DNA from: Caloramator sp.
Lineage (GTDB): Bacteria; Bacillota; Clostridia; Clostridiales; Caloramatoraceae
Reading direction: 5' to 3'
Length of the DNA: 58,444 nucleotides
Assembly (NCBI GenBank): GCA_026416875.1
Contig: JAOAEI010000004.1
Span: 1 to 58,444 of the forward strand
How positions within the stretch are numbered: position 1 is the stretch's first letter; every line of letters starts with the position of its first letter. The position numbers and the translations under genes are program-made. Shown here one piece after another: positions 1 through 10,142 of this stretch. The notes beneath the pieces are model-generated. The model had not been told where the DNA came from. It worked only from the letters and a program-made list of their open reading frames with translations, and searched no databases.

Positions 1-873
1 GATTTATTTAAGTATCTTTTAGTGTTAGTTTTAGTTTTATTTTTTGGTATTAATCTTTATGCATACCTTAAATATGGGCATTCTTTATACTATCTTTTTA
101 ATTTAGAAAAGGTATATGATATTAGATTTAAGTCGAGGGATGTGCTTCCAACTTATTTAAAGTATATTCTACAATGGTCAGCCCTTGTTGTTATTCCAAC
201 AAGTATTGCATATTTTACAAAGATAAGAAGGTATTATCTTATAATCATTCCTTTAATAATTCAAGCACTGATTTTTACAATAAACGGTTCAAAGTTTTAT
301 CTATTTTCGCTGCTTATAAATCTTTTTGTATTTTTAATTTATTCAGAAAAACTAATGTATTATATGCTTCCTGCCCTTAATCTTTTTATTACATCAGTTC
401 TTCTTTTAAAGAATAATTTTATAATGTCTGTTGGTATAAGGCGTGCATTTTTTGTTCCTCAATCTTTAAGCTTTGTTTACTACGACTTTTTTACAAAGCA
501 TCCAAAGCTTTATTTGTCAAGCAGCATATTAAAAAGGTTTATTAAAAATATTTATAAGATCGACAGCCCCTTTATTATAGGAAGATATGTTTATCACGAG
601 CCTCAGATGTCGGCTAATGTAAACTACATTGCAAATGCCTATTCCCATATTGGATTTGTTGGGATAATAATATTTACAATCGTCCTTGGACTAGTTCTTT
701 TAGGATTTGAGTATTTTAGTGAAAACAATAGGAATAGAAAATATATCGTTTTAATTTCCTTTAGCTCCTTTTTAGCCCTTGTTAATTCATCCCTTTTGAC
801 TACTTTAAAAACCCATGGGCTTTTGATTGCATTAGTAATGAGCATATTATTCTTAAAAAGCTTTAGGGAATAG
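1..873 (+). CDS. O-antigen/oligosaccharide repeat-unit polymerase-like membrane protein (5' truncated by window edge)
   Basis: Multi-TM hydrophobic ORF open to the left edge, next to O-antigen ligase and glycosyltransferases. Confidence 0.6.
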   Translation, partial: DLFKYLLVLVLVLFFGINLYAYLKYGHSLYYLFNLEKVYDIRFKSRDVLPTYLKYILQWSALVVIPTSIAYFTKIRRYYLIIIPLIIQALIFTINGSKFYLFSLLINLFVFLIYSEKLMYYMLPALNLFITSVLLLKNNFIMSVGIRRAFFVPQSLSFVYYDFFTKHPKLYLSSSILKRFIKNIYKIDSPFIIGRYVYHEPQMSANVNYIANAYSHIGFVGIIIFTIVLGLVLLGFEYFSENNRNRKYIVLISFSSFLALVNSSLLTTLKTHGLLIALVMSILFLKSFRE

Positions 874-884
874 AAGGTGTTGCT

Positions 885-2096
885 ATGTTTAAAAGGCTGT
901 TTAATATATCTATATACGTCTTTGTTCTGTTAGTTCCTATATTGCCTTTAAAAATAAAATTAGGATTTTTACCTTTATCTGCAGATTTTATTATTGCTTC
1001 GATTTTGATATTTTTTGGAATTTTAAGTCTTTTATTTGAAGGCGGATTAAAGGAAATTAAAAATTTGAAGGATAGGGGATTAAAGCAAATAAATATCCTT
1101 ATAGCTTTATTTGTTATATTTAACATAATTTCATTTTTTATAGCACTCAATAAAGGGGCAGCAATCAGCGAAAGCTTAAGGTTTTTTGAGTATGTTTTTC
1201 TATTTTATTTTGTAGTTCTTTTAGCCGATAAAAGGACTATAAAAAGGGCCTTTGTTCTGTTTTTTGCATCGATGGTTGCAGCTGCCCTTTATGGAGTTAT
1301 TCAGTTTATATTTGGCCTTTCACCGTATACAGTAAATAGGAATATAAGGCTTAATTCTACCTTTGTAAATCCCAACTATTGGGGAGCAGCTGTAAATATA
1401 GTTATTTTTTACCCTATAGTTGAAATGATAAAAAAGAGAAAGGTAAATATTTACAATTTGTTATTTTTAGTTTTATTCTTGTTTAATCTTTTATTCAGCC
1501 TTAACAGAAGTTCTTGGCTAGCCTTTTTACTTGGCTTATTTGTAGTGCTTCTGATTTTAAATCGAAAATTTATATTCCTTATTCCAGCATTTGTAATCCC
1601 TTTAATTGCCCACCCCTTTACAAGAAAAAGATTTATAACCCTGTTATCTATAGAAAAAATAACAAAGGATGCAAGGTTTAAGCTGTGGAAAACTGCTTAT
1701 CTTATGTTTAAGGAACACTTTTTATTGGGTGTTGGACATGGAAATTACAGATATTTTTATGACGACTACATTAAAAGGTTCCCTGAGCTTTTTGTAAGGA
1801 AGGAGCTTTGGAGTCCCCATAACTCCTTTTTAAAGATGTTTGCTGAGATGGGGATATTTGGTGGGCTAAATTTTATGCTGATTTATATAATGCTTTTTTA
1901 TTTGGTGGTTATAGTTTATAATAAAACAAGGGAATACAAGGCTATTGCCTTGAGCCTTATAGGATTTTGGGTATCATACCTTTTTCAAAATAATTTCAAC
2001 AATCTTATGTTTATACCGCAGTTAAACGTTTTTGCATGGCTTTTAACGGCTTTTATTTATAAGGCCTATGTTTTAGAAGCTGAGGAGGAATTTTAA
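885..2096 (+). CDS. O-antigen ligase family protein
   Basis: Multi-TM protein with Wzy/WaaL-like region 'GVGHGNYRYFYDDY...SPHNSFLKMFAEMGIFGG'. Confidence 0.8.
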   Translation: MFKRLFNISIYVFVLLVPILPLKIKLGFLPLSADFIIASILIFFGILSLLFEGGLKEIKNLKDRGLKQINILIALFVIFNIISFFIALNKGAAISESLRFFEYVFLFYFVVLLADKRTIKRAFVLFFASMVAAALYGVIQFIFGLSPYTVNRNIRLNSTFVNPNYWGAAVNIVIFYPIVEMIKKRKVNIYNLLFLVLFLFNLLFSLNRSSWLAFLLGLFVVLLILNRKFIFLIPAFVIPLIAHPFTRKRFITLLSIEKITKDARFKLWKTAYLMFKEHFLLGVGHGNYRYFYDDYIKRFPELFVRKELWSPHNSFLKMFAEMGIFGGLNFMLIYIMLFYLVVIVYNKTREYKAIALSLIGFWVSYLFQNNFNNLMFIPQLNVFAWLLTAFIYKAYVLEAEEEF

Positions 2097-3421
2097 TGGA
2101 TAATATAAAGGAAAGCTTAAAAAATGTTGCAGTTTTTGGACAAGGGTTTGTGGGGCTTCCCCTTTCATTAAGTTTTGCCATGAGGGGATGCAATGTCTAT
2201 GGAGTTGATGTTGTAGAAAGCCTTGTTAAGGATATAAATAGAGGGGTTACCCACCATAAGGAGGCTTTTGAGGGAAGGACTATTCAGGAGATTTTAAAGG
2301 AGCAGCTAAAAGAGGGAAGATACAGGGCAACAACCGATGGGGTTTTAGCTTTAAAGGAATGCAATAACATAGTTGTTACCGTTGGGATACCAATAATAAA
2401 TGGACAGCATGATTTAACTGATCTTGTTGAGTGCGTAAGGCTTATAGGGAAAAATTTAAAAAGGAAAGATTTAGTTATTATTAGAAGCACGGTGATCCCT
2501 GGAACAACAGAGGAGGTTTTACTGCCAGTTCTTGAAGAAGAATCCGGAATGAAAGCAGGTGTAGACTTTTATCTTGCATACTCATCTGAAAGGATTGCAG
2601 AAGGTAAAGCCTTTGAGGAGTTTGCATATATGCCGACGGTTGTCGCAGGTGTTAATGAAGAAAGCGCCAAAAGGGCAAAGGAGCTTCTTGAGATAGTCTG
2701 CAAGACGGATGTTTATATAGCAAGCTCTATTAAGGTTGTTGAAACTGCAAAGGTTTTTGAAAATGTTCAAAGGGATGTTAATATCGCGATGGTTCAGGAG
2801 TTTGCAAGGTTTACTGAAGCCCTTGGAATAAATATTTTTGAGGTTATAAAGGTTGCAAATACACATAAGAGGGTTAATCTTTTAGTTCCAGGTCCTGGCG
2901 TTGGAGGATACTGCATACCTAATGCATATCATTATTTAGAGCCAAAGGCAAAGGAGCTTGGGGTAAAATTAGATATTTTAAGGCTTTCAAGGGAAAAGAA
3001 TGCAAAGCTTCCTGAGGTTATGGTAAATATTATGGAAAAGCTTTTAAAGGATGCAGGAAAGACTTTAGAGGGGGCTAAAATAGGCGTTTTAGGAATTGCA
3101 ATGAAGGATTATTCTAACGATGATAGAATTAGCCCTCCTATTGAGATAGTAAAGATTTTAAGAAAAAGGGGTGCAAAGGTGTTAGCCTATGATCCTGCTG
3201 TTGTTACAGAATATCCCTTTAAGGTAAATAGCCTTGAGGAAGCTATAAAGGACGCAGACGGTATAATGGTCCTTGCAAAGCAGAAGGAGTTTGAGGATAT
3301 AAATATTGAAGATATCATAGGAAATCTTCAAAAGGGTGCAGTGGTTTTCGATACGAAGAATTTGTTTGAGGGATTTAAAAATGCCTTAGAAGATGAGGGG
3401 ATTATTTATAAAACTATTTAA
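2096..3421 (+). CDS. Nucleotide-sugar dehydrogenase (UDP-ManNAc/UDP-Glc dehydrogenase family)
   Basis: 'VFGQGFVGLPLSLSFA' Rossmann motif; 'GPGVGGYCIPNAYH' catalytic Cys region; C-terminal UDPGDH domain. Confidence 0.88.
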   Translation: MDNIKESLKNVAVFGQGFVGLPLSLSFAMRGCNVYGVDVVESLVKDINRGVTHHKEAFEGRTIQEILKEQLKEGRYRATTDGVLALKECNNIVVTVGIPIINGQHDLTDLVECVRLIGKNLKRKDLVIIRSTVIPGTTEEVLLPVLEEESGMKAGVDFYLAYSSERIAEGKAFEEFAYMPTVVAGVNEESAKRAKELLEIVCKTDVYIASSIKVVETAKVFENVQRDVNIAMVQEFARFTEALGINIFEVIKVANTHKRVNLLVPGPGVGGYCIPNAYHYLEPKAKELGVKLDILRLSREKNAKLPEVMVNIMEKLLKDAGKTLEGAKIGVLGIAMKDYSNDDRISPPIEIVKILRKRGAKVLAYDPAVVTEYPFKVNSLEEAIKDADGIMVLAKQKEFEDINIEDIIGNLQKGAVVFDTKNLFEGFKNALEDEGIIYKTI

Positions 3422-3446
3422 GGACGGCGAATTTGCCGTCCTTAAA
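3421..3446 (+). terminator. Rho-independent terminator
   Basis: AGGACGGC-GAATTT-GCCGTCCT hairpin followed by T-rich tract. Confidence 0.75.
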
Positions 3447-3518
3447 TTTTATTTGATTAGTTATTTTAGATATGGTATAAATAATTTGTAGAATACTCAT
3501 CTAATGAGGAGAGGTTTT

Positions 3519-4622
3519 ATGAAGGTTTTACATATTATAAGCGGTGGTGAAGTTGGGGGCTCTAAACGGCATCTCTTAAGCCTTGCCGCAAATGCAAAAT
3601 CCTTTAAAAACATAATAATCTGTCTTATGGATGGTGCCCTTTACAGGGAAGGACTAGAAATGGGTCTTGACATTCGCCTTATTGAACAAAGGGGAAGATT
3701 TGACCTTAGCATTCTGGATGAGATTAAAAAGGTTGCAGTAAAGGAAGATGTTGATATAATAAATTGCCACGGCGGAAGGGCAAACTTTTTAGGGATGTTT
3801 CTAAAAAAACTTATAAATAAGCCCTTTGTTACTACTATTCATAGCGACTACCTTAGAGATTACGAGGGAAATCCCTTTAAAACCCTTATCTTTTCTAGGA
3901 TAAATGCCTATGCATTAAAGAGCTTTGACTACTACATTGCCGTTTCAAAGGATTTTAAGAAAATGCTAATAGATAGGGGATATGATGAAGAAAAAATATT
4001 TGTTGTATATAATGGAATCGACTTTGACGAGGTTTATAATTTCGACCGCGATGAGATAATAGAAAAATATGGCCTTCCAAGGAATAAAAAGTTTGTAACT
4101 ATGGTTGCAAGGCTTCATCCAATTAAGGGACATCAATTTTTCTTCCAAGCTGCAAAAAAGGTTTTAAAGGAATGTCCCGATGCGATGTTTTTAATCGTAG
4201 GAGATGGACCAATAAAAAGTCAGCTTGAGGAGTATGTGAAAGAGATTGATTTAGATGATAGTGTGGTGTTTTTAGGCTTCCAAAGGCCGGATGAGTTTAT
4301 ATATTTATCTAAGTTTACCTCCCTAACATCAAGGAGCGAAAGCTTCCCCTTAAGCATATTAGAGTCTGCAAAATATAAAAGAACGGTTGTATCAACTTTG
4401 GTAGGAGGAATTTCTGACCTTATAGAGGATGGAAAAAACGGCTATTTAGTTGAGTATGGGGATGTTGAGGCTTTAACAGAAAAAATGCTAAATCTTTTGA
4501 AGGACAATTTAAAATGCATAGAATTTGGAATTAAACTCCATGACAAGGCAAGGGCATTGTATTCGATTGAAAGTTTTGTTGAAGGCTACGAAAAAATATA
4601 CGTGAAGATAATGGAGGAGTAA
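3519..4622 (+). CDS. Glycosyltransferase family 4
   Basis: GT-B fold motifs 'ISGGEVGGSKRH', 'RSESFPLSILESAKY'; likely ATG at 3519 within the 3504 ORF. Confidence 0.85.
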   Translation: MKVLHIISGGEVGGSKRHLLSLAANAKSFKNIIICLMDGALYREGLEMGLDIRLIEQRGRFDLSILDEIKKVAVKEDVDIINCHGGRANFLGMFLKKLINKPFVTTIHSDYLRDYEGNPFKTLIFSRINAYALKSFDYYIAVSKDFKKMLIDRGYDEEKIFVVYNGIDFDEVYNFDRDEIIEKYGLPRNKKFVTMVARLHPIKGHQFFFQAAKKVLKECPDAMFLIVGDGPIKSQLEEYVKEIDLDDSVVFLGFQRPDEFIYLSKFTSLTSRSESFPLSILESAKYKRTVVSTLVGGISDLIEDGKNGYLVEYGDVEALTEKMLNLLKDNLKCIEFGIKLHDKARALYSIESFVEGYEKIYVKIMEE

Positions 4623-4623
4623 T

Positions 4624-5346
4624 ATGAAAAAGGAAAGGTATCTTGGCATCGATGTTTGTCCCCTTAATATGGGACAAGTTCTTGTGGAAGTAGATAGAAT
4701 TATAATGGAAAGAAAACCATCATTTATTGTTGCCATAAATCCTGAGAAAATAATGAAGGCTCAGGAGGATGAAAACTTAAAACATTTATTAAACAGTGCA
4801 GCGATCCAGATTGCTGATGGTGTTGGTGTTGTTATTGCTTCAATTTTAAATGGAGGAAGGATAAGGTCAAGGGTTACAGGAATTGACCTTATGATAAACA
4901 TATGTAAAAGGGCAGCTGAAAAAGGATATAGGGTTTACATATTAGGGGCAAAGCCTGGTGTTGCTGATGAGGCTGTTAGGGTTTTAAAGGAAAGATTTAA
5001 AGGGCTGAATGTAGTTGGAGTTAGAGACGGTTATTTTAACGACGAAGAGGAAGTGATTAATGACATTAAGGACAAGGCTCCTGATATTTTATTTGTTGCA
5101 ATGGGAAGCCCAAAGCAGGAGTATTGGATAACTAAGAATATGGAAAGGCTTCAAGTCCCCCTCCTTATGGGGATTGGAGGCAGCCTTGATGTTATTTCAG
5201 GAAATATTAAAAGAGCACCAAAGATAATGAGAAGGCTAGGGCTTGAGTGGCTTTTTAGACTTATAAAGGAGCCCTGGAGGTATAAAAGGATGTCGGTCCT
5301 TCCAGTGTTCTTGTGTAGAGTTTTAAGGGAGAGGTTTAAAAGATGA
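4624..5346 (+). CDS. WecG/TagA/CpsF family glycosyltransferase
   Basis: 'INPEKIMKAQED', 'ADGVGVV', 'VAMGSPKQEYWI', 'GIGGSLDVISG' motifs. Confidence 0.9.
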   Translation: MKKERYLGIDVCPLNMGQVLVEVDRIIMERKPSFIVAINPEKIMKAQEDENLKHLLNSAAIQIADGVGVVIASILNGGRIRSRVTGIDLMINICKRAAEKGYRVYILGAKPGVADEAVRVLKERFKGLNVVGVRDGYFNDEEEVINDIKDKAPDILFVAMGSPKQEYWITKNMERLQVPLLMGIGGSLDVISGNIKRAPKIMRRLGLEWLFRLIKEPWRYKRMSVLPVFLCRVLRERFKR

Positions 5347-6194
5347 AAAGATTTTGGCTTTTAGTTTTATTTTTTTTCATTTTTAATTTTAGAGTTTATG
5401 CAAAGGTTGAGAAGAAAATTTACTACAAGGATAAAATCGCTGTTTTAACCTATCATAATGTAAGCCCTAAACCTTTGACTAATCTTACTATAACTCCGGA
5501 AAGGTTTGAGGATGATTTATTGACTTTAAAGAGGATGGGATTTAATTTTATTTCTTTAAAGGATACAATTGATTGCCTTGAAGGGAGAAGAAGGCCACCT
5601 GTAAATGCCCTTTTGATAACCTTTGACGATGGGCTTAAGGGTTTTTACAGATATGCCCTTCCTGTTTTAAGAAAATATAATATTCCATCGGTAAATTTTA
5701 TCGTAACCTCAAGGATAAATACGAAAGGACAGAAGGACAGTTTTTCAATGAATGAGGAGGAAGTAAAGGAAGCCTTTTCAAGCGGACTTATTGAAATAGA
5801 TTCCCATACCCATGAGAGCCACGATTATATTTATATAAATGAATCCCTAAAGCAGGGCGGAAAGCTTGCACATAGAGGATATGATCCTATCTCTAAAAGG
5901 TTTGAAAGGGAAGGAGATTATGAGAAAAGGATATATGAAGATCTTGTAAAGTCGAGGGAGGTTATTAAAAACCTTTTAGGTAAGGATTCTAATGTCTTAT
6001 GTTTTCCTTTTGGACAGTATAATAAAAAGGTTTTAGAGATTGCAAAAAAGGCAGGGTTTGAATATTTTGTTACTACTGAAAGAGGGTTTAACAAATTCAA
6101 TTCAAAGAGCAAGAAAATATATCGCTTTCCAGCAGGTTATGCAAATATAAGGATTGAGGATGTAGTTAAAGAAATTATTGAAAAGGGAAAATAA
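5343..6194 (+). CDS. Polysaccharide deacetylase (NodB/CE4) family, signal peptide-like N-terminus
   Basis: 'LLITFDDGLKG' and 'EIDSHTHESHDY' CE4 motifs. Confidence 0.87.
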   Translation: MKRFWLLVLFFFIFNFRVYAKVEKKIYYKDKIAVLTYHNVSPKPLTNLTITPERFEDDLLTLKRMGFNFISLKDTIDCLEGRRRPPVNALLITFDDGLKGFYRYALPVLRKYNIPSVNFIVTSRINTKGQKDSFSMNEEEVKEAFSSGLIEIDSHTHESHDYIYINESLKQGGKLAHRGYDPISKRFEREGDYEKRIYEDLVKSREVIKNLLGKDSNVLCFPFGQYNKKVLEIAKKAGFEYFVTTERGFNKFNSKSKKIYRFPAGYANIRIEDVVKEIIEKGK

Positions 6195-6202
6195 TTAAAT
6201 TT

Positions 6203-6262
6203 AAAATCACCCTTTAAGATGAGAATAAATTTTATTCAGCATCTTAATAGGGTGATTTTTTT
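6203..6262 (+). terminator. Rho-independent terminator (long hairpin)
   Basis: AAATCACCCT...AGGGTGATTTTTTT inverted repeat with nested AAGATG/CATCTT. Confidence 0.6.
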
Positions 6263-6272
6263 AAAAATACTA

Positions 6273-6301
6273 TTGCATAAATATAAAAATAATTGTATAA
6301 T
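6273..6301 (+). promoter_or_regulatory. Sigma-A-type promoter for argGH, overlapping a tandem ARG-box-like repeat
   Basis: TTGCAT-N17-TATAAT; near-direct repeat ATTGCATAAATATAAAAATA / ATTGTATAATTATAAAAACA (6272-6311). Confidence 0.65.
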
Positions 6302-6332
6302 TATAAAAACAAAATAAAGAGGAGGAGTTCAC

Positions 6333-7534
6333 ATGGGAAGATAATACTTGCTTATTCAGGAGGCCTTGACACATCGATAATCATTCCTTGGCTAAAGGAA
6401 AACTATGATGCTGAGATTATAGCTGTGTGCATCGACGTTGGACAGGGAGATGACATGAAAAAGATAGAGGAAAAGGCGTTAAAATCAGAAGCATCGAAGG
6501 TTTATATTGTAGATGTTAAAGAGGAGTTCGTAAAGGATTACCTTTTTAAGGCAATCAAAGCAAGGGCCCTTTATGAGGGAAAATATTTGCTTGGGACAGC
6601 CTTTGCAAGACCTTTAATGGCAAAAAAACTTGTTGAAATTGCCCACAAGGAAAAAGCAATATATATCTGCCACGGCTGCACTGGAAAGGGCAATGATCAG
6701 GTAAGGTTTGAGCTTGGTATTGCTGCCCTTGATCCTAGGATAAAAATAATTGCACCCTGGAGGATATGGGATATAAAATCAAGGGAGGATGCTATAGACT
6801 ACGCCAATTTAAAGGGAATAGAAGTTCCTGTAACTAAGCAAAAGATTTATTCCGTTGATAAAAATTTATGGCATGTAAGTCATGAAGGTGGGGATTTAGA
6901 GGACCCTAAAAATGAACATAAAATTGAAATGTATGATATCGTAACTCCACCTGAAATGGCAAAGGATGAAGCTACCTATGTTGAGATTGAGTTCGAAAAG
7001 GGCATTCCTAAAAAGGTTGATGGGAAGGAACTTGCTCCAGTTGAACTTATTGAGGTTTTAAATAAAATAGGCGGAGAAAATGGAATTGGAGTTATAGATA
7101 TCATTGAAAATAGATTGGTGGGTATGAAATCAAGGGGAGTTTATGAAACTCCTGCTGGAAGCATACTTTATGAGGCCCACAGGTATCTTGAATATTTAAC
7201 ATTAGACAAGGAAACCCTTCATTTTAAGGAAATTATTTCTCATAAATATACAGAAATTGTCTATAATGGTTTATGGTTTACAACTTTAAGGGAGGCCATC
7301 GACGACTTTATAGAAAAAACTCAGGAAAATGTAACTGGAAAAGTAAAACTAAAGCTTTATAAGGGCAACATCATTCCTGCCGGAGTTGAGAGCAAATTTG
7401 CCCTTTATGATAAAGATATTTCCTCCTTTGGATATAGCGAAATTTACAGCCACAAGGATGCAGAGGGCTTTATCAATTTATATGGGCTTCCTATAAAGAT
7501 TAAGGCTATGATGAAGATGGGGATGATAAAATGA
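6333..7534 (+). CDS. argG: Argininosuccinate synthase (start region disrupted by an apparent 1-nt deletion)
   Basis: '[23 protein letters not shown]', '[15 protein letters not shown]'; ATG 6333 after the RBS is out of frame by one base. Confidence 0.92.
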
Positions 7535-8850
7535 AAAAGCTATGGGGAGGACGATTTGAAAAGGAAGAAAATCCTTTGATGAAAAAGTTTAATTCTTCCT
7601 TTGAGATCGATAAAAGGTTGATTTTCGATGATATAGAAGGAAGCATAGCCCATGCGAAGATGCTTACAAAGGTAGGAATATTAAAGGAAGATGAAGGAGA
7701 AAAGATAATAAAAGGTCTTGAGGAAATATTAGAGGATATTAAACTTGGAAATTTGGAACTAAAGGGAGACTTTGAGGATGTCCACAGCTTTATGGAGTTT
7801 AACTTAATCCAAAGGATAGGGAGTTTAGGGAAAAAGCTTCATACGGCAAGATCGAGAAATGATCAGGTGGTTACAGATTTAAAATTGTTTTTAAAAAGGG
7901 AATGCAGCATTATAATAGAAAAAATACAGTGCCTTCAGCAAACTATTGAGAAAAAAGCTCTTGAAAATCCATATATTATGGCAGGCTTTACCCATCTTCA
8001 GCCTGCCCAAGTTATAACATTTAAGCAATATTTAATGGCTTATTTTAATATGCTGGAAAGGGATAAAAAAAGGATTCTAAATACAGTCGACATTATGGAT
8101 GAATGCCCATTAGGCTGCTGTGCCCTTGCCGGAACAACCTATGATATAGATAGGGAATTTACAGCTAAAATTTTAGGATTTAAAAGGCCAGTTGAAAATT
8201 TTTTAGATGGAGTTTCAGATCGGGATTTTGCCCTTGAAATTTTGTCGGATCTTTCAATTTTAATGATGCATCTTAGCAGGATATCTGAAGATTTTATAAT
8301 ATATTCTTCATGCCAGTTTAAATTTATAACTTTGGATGATGAATTTTCAACAGGAAGCAGCATAATGCCACAAAAGAAAAATCCAGACTCTCTAGAGCTT
8401 ATAAGGGGAAAGGCTGGAAAGGTATATGGTAATTTACTTTCACTTTTGGCTACCTTAAAGGGGCTTCCCCTTGCATATAATAAGGACATGCAGGAGGACA
8501 AGGAGGCCTTATTTGAAGCCCTGGATACCGTAAAGATTTGTCTAGACATTCTAGATGGAGTAATAAGAACCTTAAAGGTAAATAAAGATAAACTTTTAAA
8601 GGCGGTGGAAGACGGATATTTAAACGCAACTGAGGTTGCGGATTATCTTGTAAACAAAGGTGTTCCCTTTAGGGATGCCCACGAAATCGTCGGAAGGATA
8701 GTCTTATATTGTGAGGCAAAAGAAAAAAGCATAAATGAACTTAGCTTAGAAGAATTTAAAGTCTTTTCAATTTTCTTTGAAGAAGATATTTACGACTTTA
8801 TAGATTATTACAAAATATTAAAAAGGGGAATAAAGAAGAATATGCTGTAG
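7531..8850 (+). CDS. argH: Argininosuccinate lyase
   Basis: '[21 protein letters not shown]', '[20 protein letters not shown]' signature. Confidence 0.96.
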   Translation: MKKLWGGRFEKEENPLMKKFNSSFEIDKRLIFDDIEGSIAHAKMLTKVGILKEDEGEKIIKGLEEILEDIKLGNLELKGDFEDVHSFMEFNLIQRIGSLGKKLHTARSRNDQVVTDLKLFLKRECSIIIEKIQCLQQTIEKKALENPYIMAGFTHLQPAQVITFKQYLMAYFNMLERDKKRILNTVDIMDECPLGCCALAGTTYDIDREFTAKILGFKRPVENFLDGVSDRDFALEILSDLSILMMHLSRISEDFIIYSSCQFKFITLDDEFSTGSSIMPQKKNPDSLELIRGKAGKVYGNLLSLLATLKGLPLAYNKDMQEDKEALFEALDTVKICLDILDGVIRTLKVNKDKLLKAVEDGYLNATEVADYLVNKGVPFRDAHEIVGRIVLYCEAKEKSINELSLEEFKVFSIFFEEDIYDFIDYYKILKRGIKKNML

Positions 8851-8947
8851 GTATATAGTAAAAATATTTTAACAATTCAAAATATTGAAAATGTTTTGAA
8901 TAAATTATATACTAAAATTGGACAAATTGCACAAAGGAGGATGTCAA

Positions 8948-10096
8948 ATGAAAAAATTTTTATCCCTACTTGTAGTTTTTGTTTTAATTGCTTCGTTATT
9001 TAGCGGCTGTGCTAAAAAGGAAGCAGGAGACGTTGTTAAGGTAGGCTGGATTGGACCTCTAACTGGTGACCAAGCTGTATGGGGACAGTGTGAATCAAAT
9101 GCAGTTAAAATGTTCTTTGAGGAATTAAACAACAGCGGAGGTTTATTAGGAAAGAAAGTTGAAGTTGTGGCTTATGATACAAGGGGAGATGGAACAGAGG
9201 CAGTTAACGCAGTAAGAAGATTGACATCCCAAGATAAGGTTATTGCAATAATTGGACCAAACTCAAGTGGTCAGGCAATACCGATATCATCTGTTTTAGA
9301 AGAAATGAAGGTTCCTGATATTGCAACCGTTGCAACAAATCCAAAGGTTACTGTTGTGGACGGAAAGGTTAAGCCTTTTAATTTTAGAATTTGCTTTATC
9401 GACCCATATCAGGGTGCTGTTGCGGCAGGCTATGCAATCGATGTTTTAGGATTTAAAAAGGCTGCAATCCTTTACGATATTGGCGACGACTATTCACAGG
9501 GACTTACTCAATATTTTGAAGAAGTCTTTACTAAAAAGGGCGGTCAAATTGTTGCCAAGGAAGGATTTAAAACAGGGGACGTTGATTTTAGGCCTCAGCT
9601 TACAAAGATAAAGGCTGCAAATCCAGATGTTATATTCATGCCTTACTACTATAAAGAAGTTGCCCTTTCAGCAAAACAGGCAAGGGAACTTGGAATTACT
9701 GCAACTTTGATGGGTGGAGACGGTTGGCCGTCAGAACAGCTTATGACAATGGCTGGAGATGCTGTTGAAGGATCATATATTATCAATCACTTGGATTTTG
9801 ATGATCCTGAGGTTCAGCCATTTAGAAATAAATACAAACAAAAATTTGGTAAGGATTCAGAAATAAATGGGTATCTTGCAACTGACGCCTGCACACTTTT
9901 AGTTGAAGCAATTAAGAAGGCAAACAGCTTTGAAGGTGAAAAGATTAAGGAAGCTCTAGAAGGAATTGAAATTAAAGGAATAACAGGAAACATCAAAATA
10001 GGCAAGGATACCCATAATCCTGAAAACAAAGAAGCTGCAATTATAAAAATAGAAAATGGAAAATATAAATTTGTTGAAAAATATGCAGTTAAATAA
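8948..10096 (+). CDS. livJ: Branched-chain amino-acid ABC transporter substrate-binding lipoprotein
   Basis: Lipobox 'LFSGC'; periplasmic-binding type I fold; first gene of the liv set. Confidence 0.9.
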   Translation: MKKFLSLLVVFVLIASLFSGCAKKEAGDVVKVGWIGPLTGDQAVWGQCESNAVKMFFEELNNSGGLLGKKVEVVAYDTRGDGTEAVNAVRRLTSQDKVIAIIGPNSSGQAIPISSVLEEMKVPDIATVATNPKVTVVDGKVKPFNFRICFIDPYQGAVAAGYAIDVLGFKKAAILYDIGDDYSQGLTQYFEEVFTKKGGQIVAKEGFKTGDVDFRPQLTKIKAANPDVIFMPYYYKEVALSAKQARELGITATLMGGDGWPSEQLMTMAGDAVEGSYIINHLDFDDPEVQPFRNKYKQKFGKDSEINGYLATDACTLLVEAIKKANSFEGEKIKEALEGIEIKGITGNIKIGKDTHNPENKEAAIIKIENGKYKFVEKYAVK

Positions 10097-10118
10097 GGTG
10101 GGATTTTCCCACCTTAAT
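10095..10118 (+). terminator. Hairpin after livJ (attenuator/terminator-like)
   Basis: AAGGTGGG-ATTTT-CCCACCTT; weak T tract, so may be an mRNA-stabilising hairpin. Confidence 0.5.
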
Positions 10119-10142
10119 TGAATTTTTAAAGGGGGAAGTAAT

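Noticed and set aside
1-6200. Glycan cluster considered as a novel system
   Set aside because: Composition (polymerase, ligase, nucleotide-sugar DH, GT4, WecG/TagA, CE4) is ordinary for Firmicutes exopolysaccharide/secondary cell-wall polymer loci.
8139-8549. Long antisense ORF (136 aa) within argH, and similar antisense ORFs (e.g. 24916-25242, 46386-46595, 57916-58236)
   Set aside because: Codon-bias shadows of strongly coding plus-strand genes; no homology or RBS.
8851-8912. Inverted repeats (ATTCAAAA/TTTTGAAT; GTATATA/TATATAC) upstream of livJ, considered as a CodY site or riboswitch
   Set aside because: Does not fit the CodY consensus well and no known riboswitch core; arms short in AT-rich sequence.
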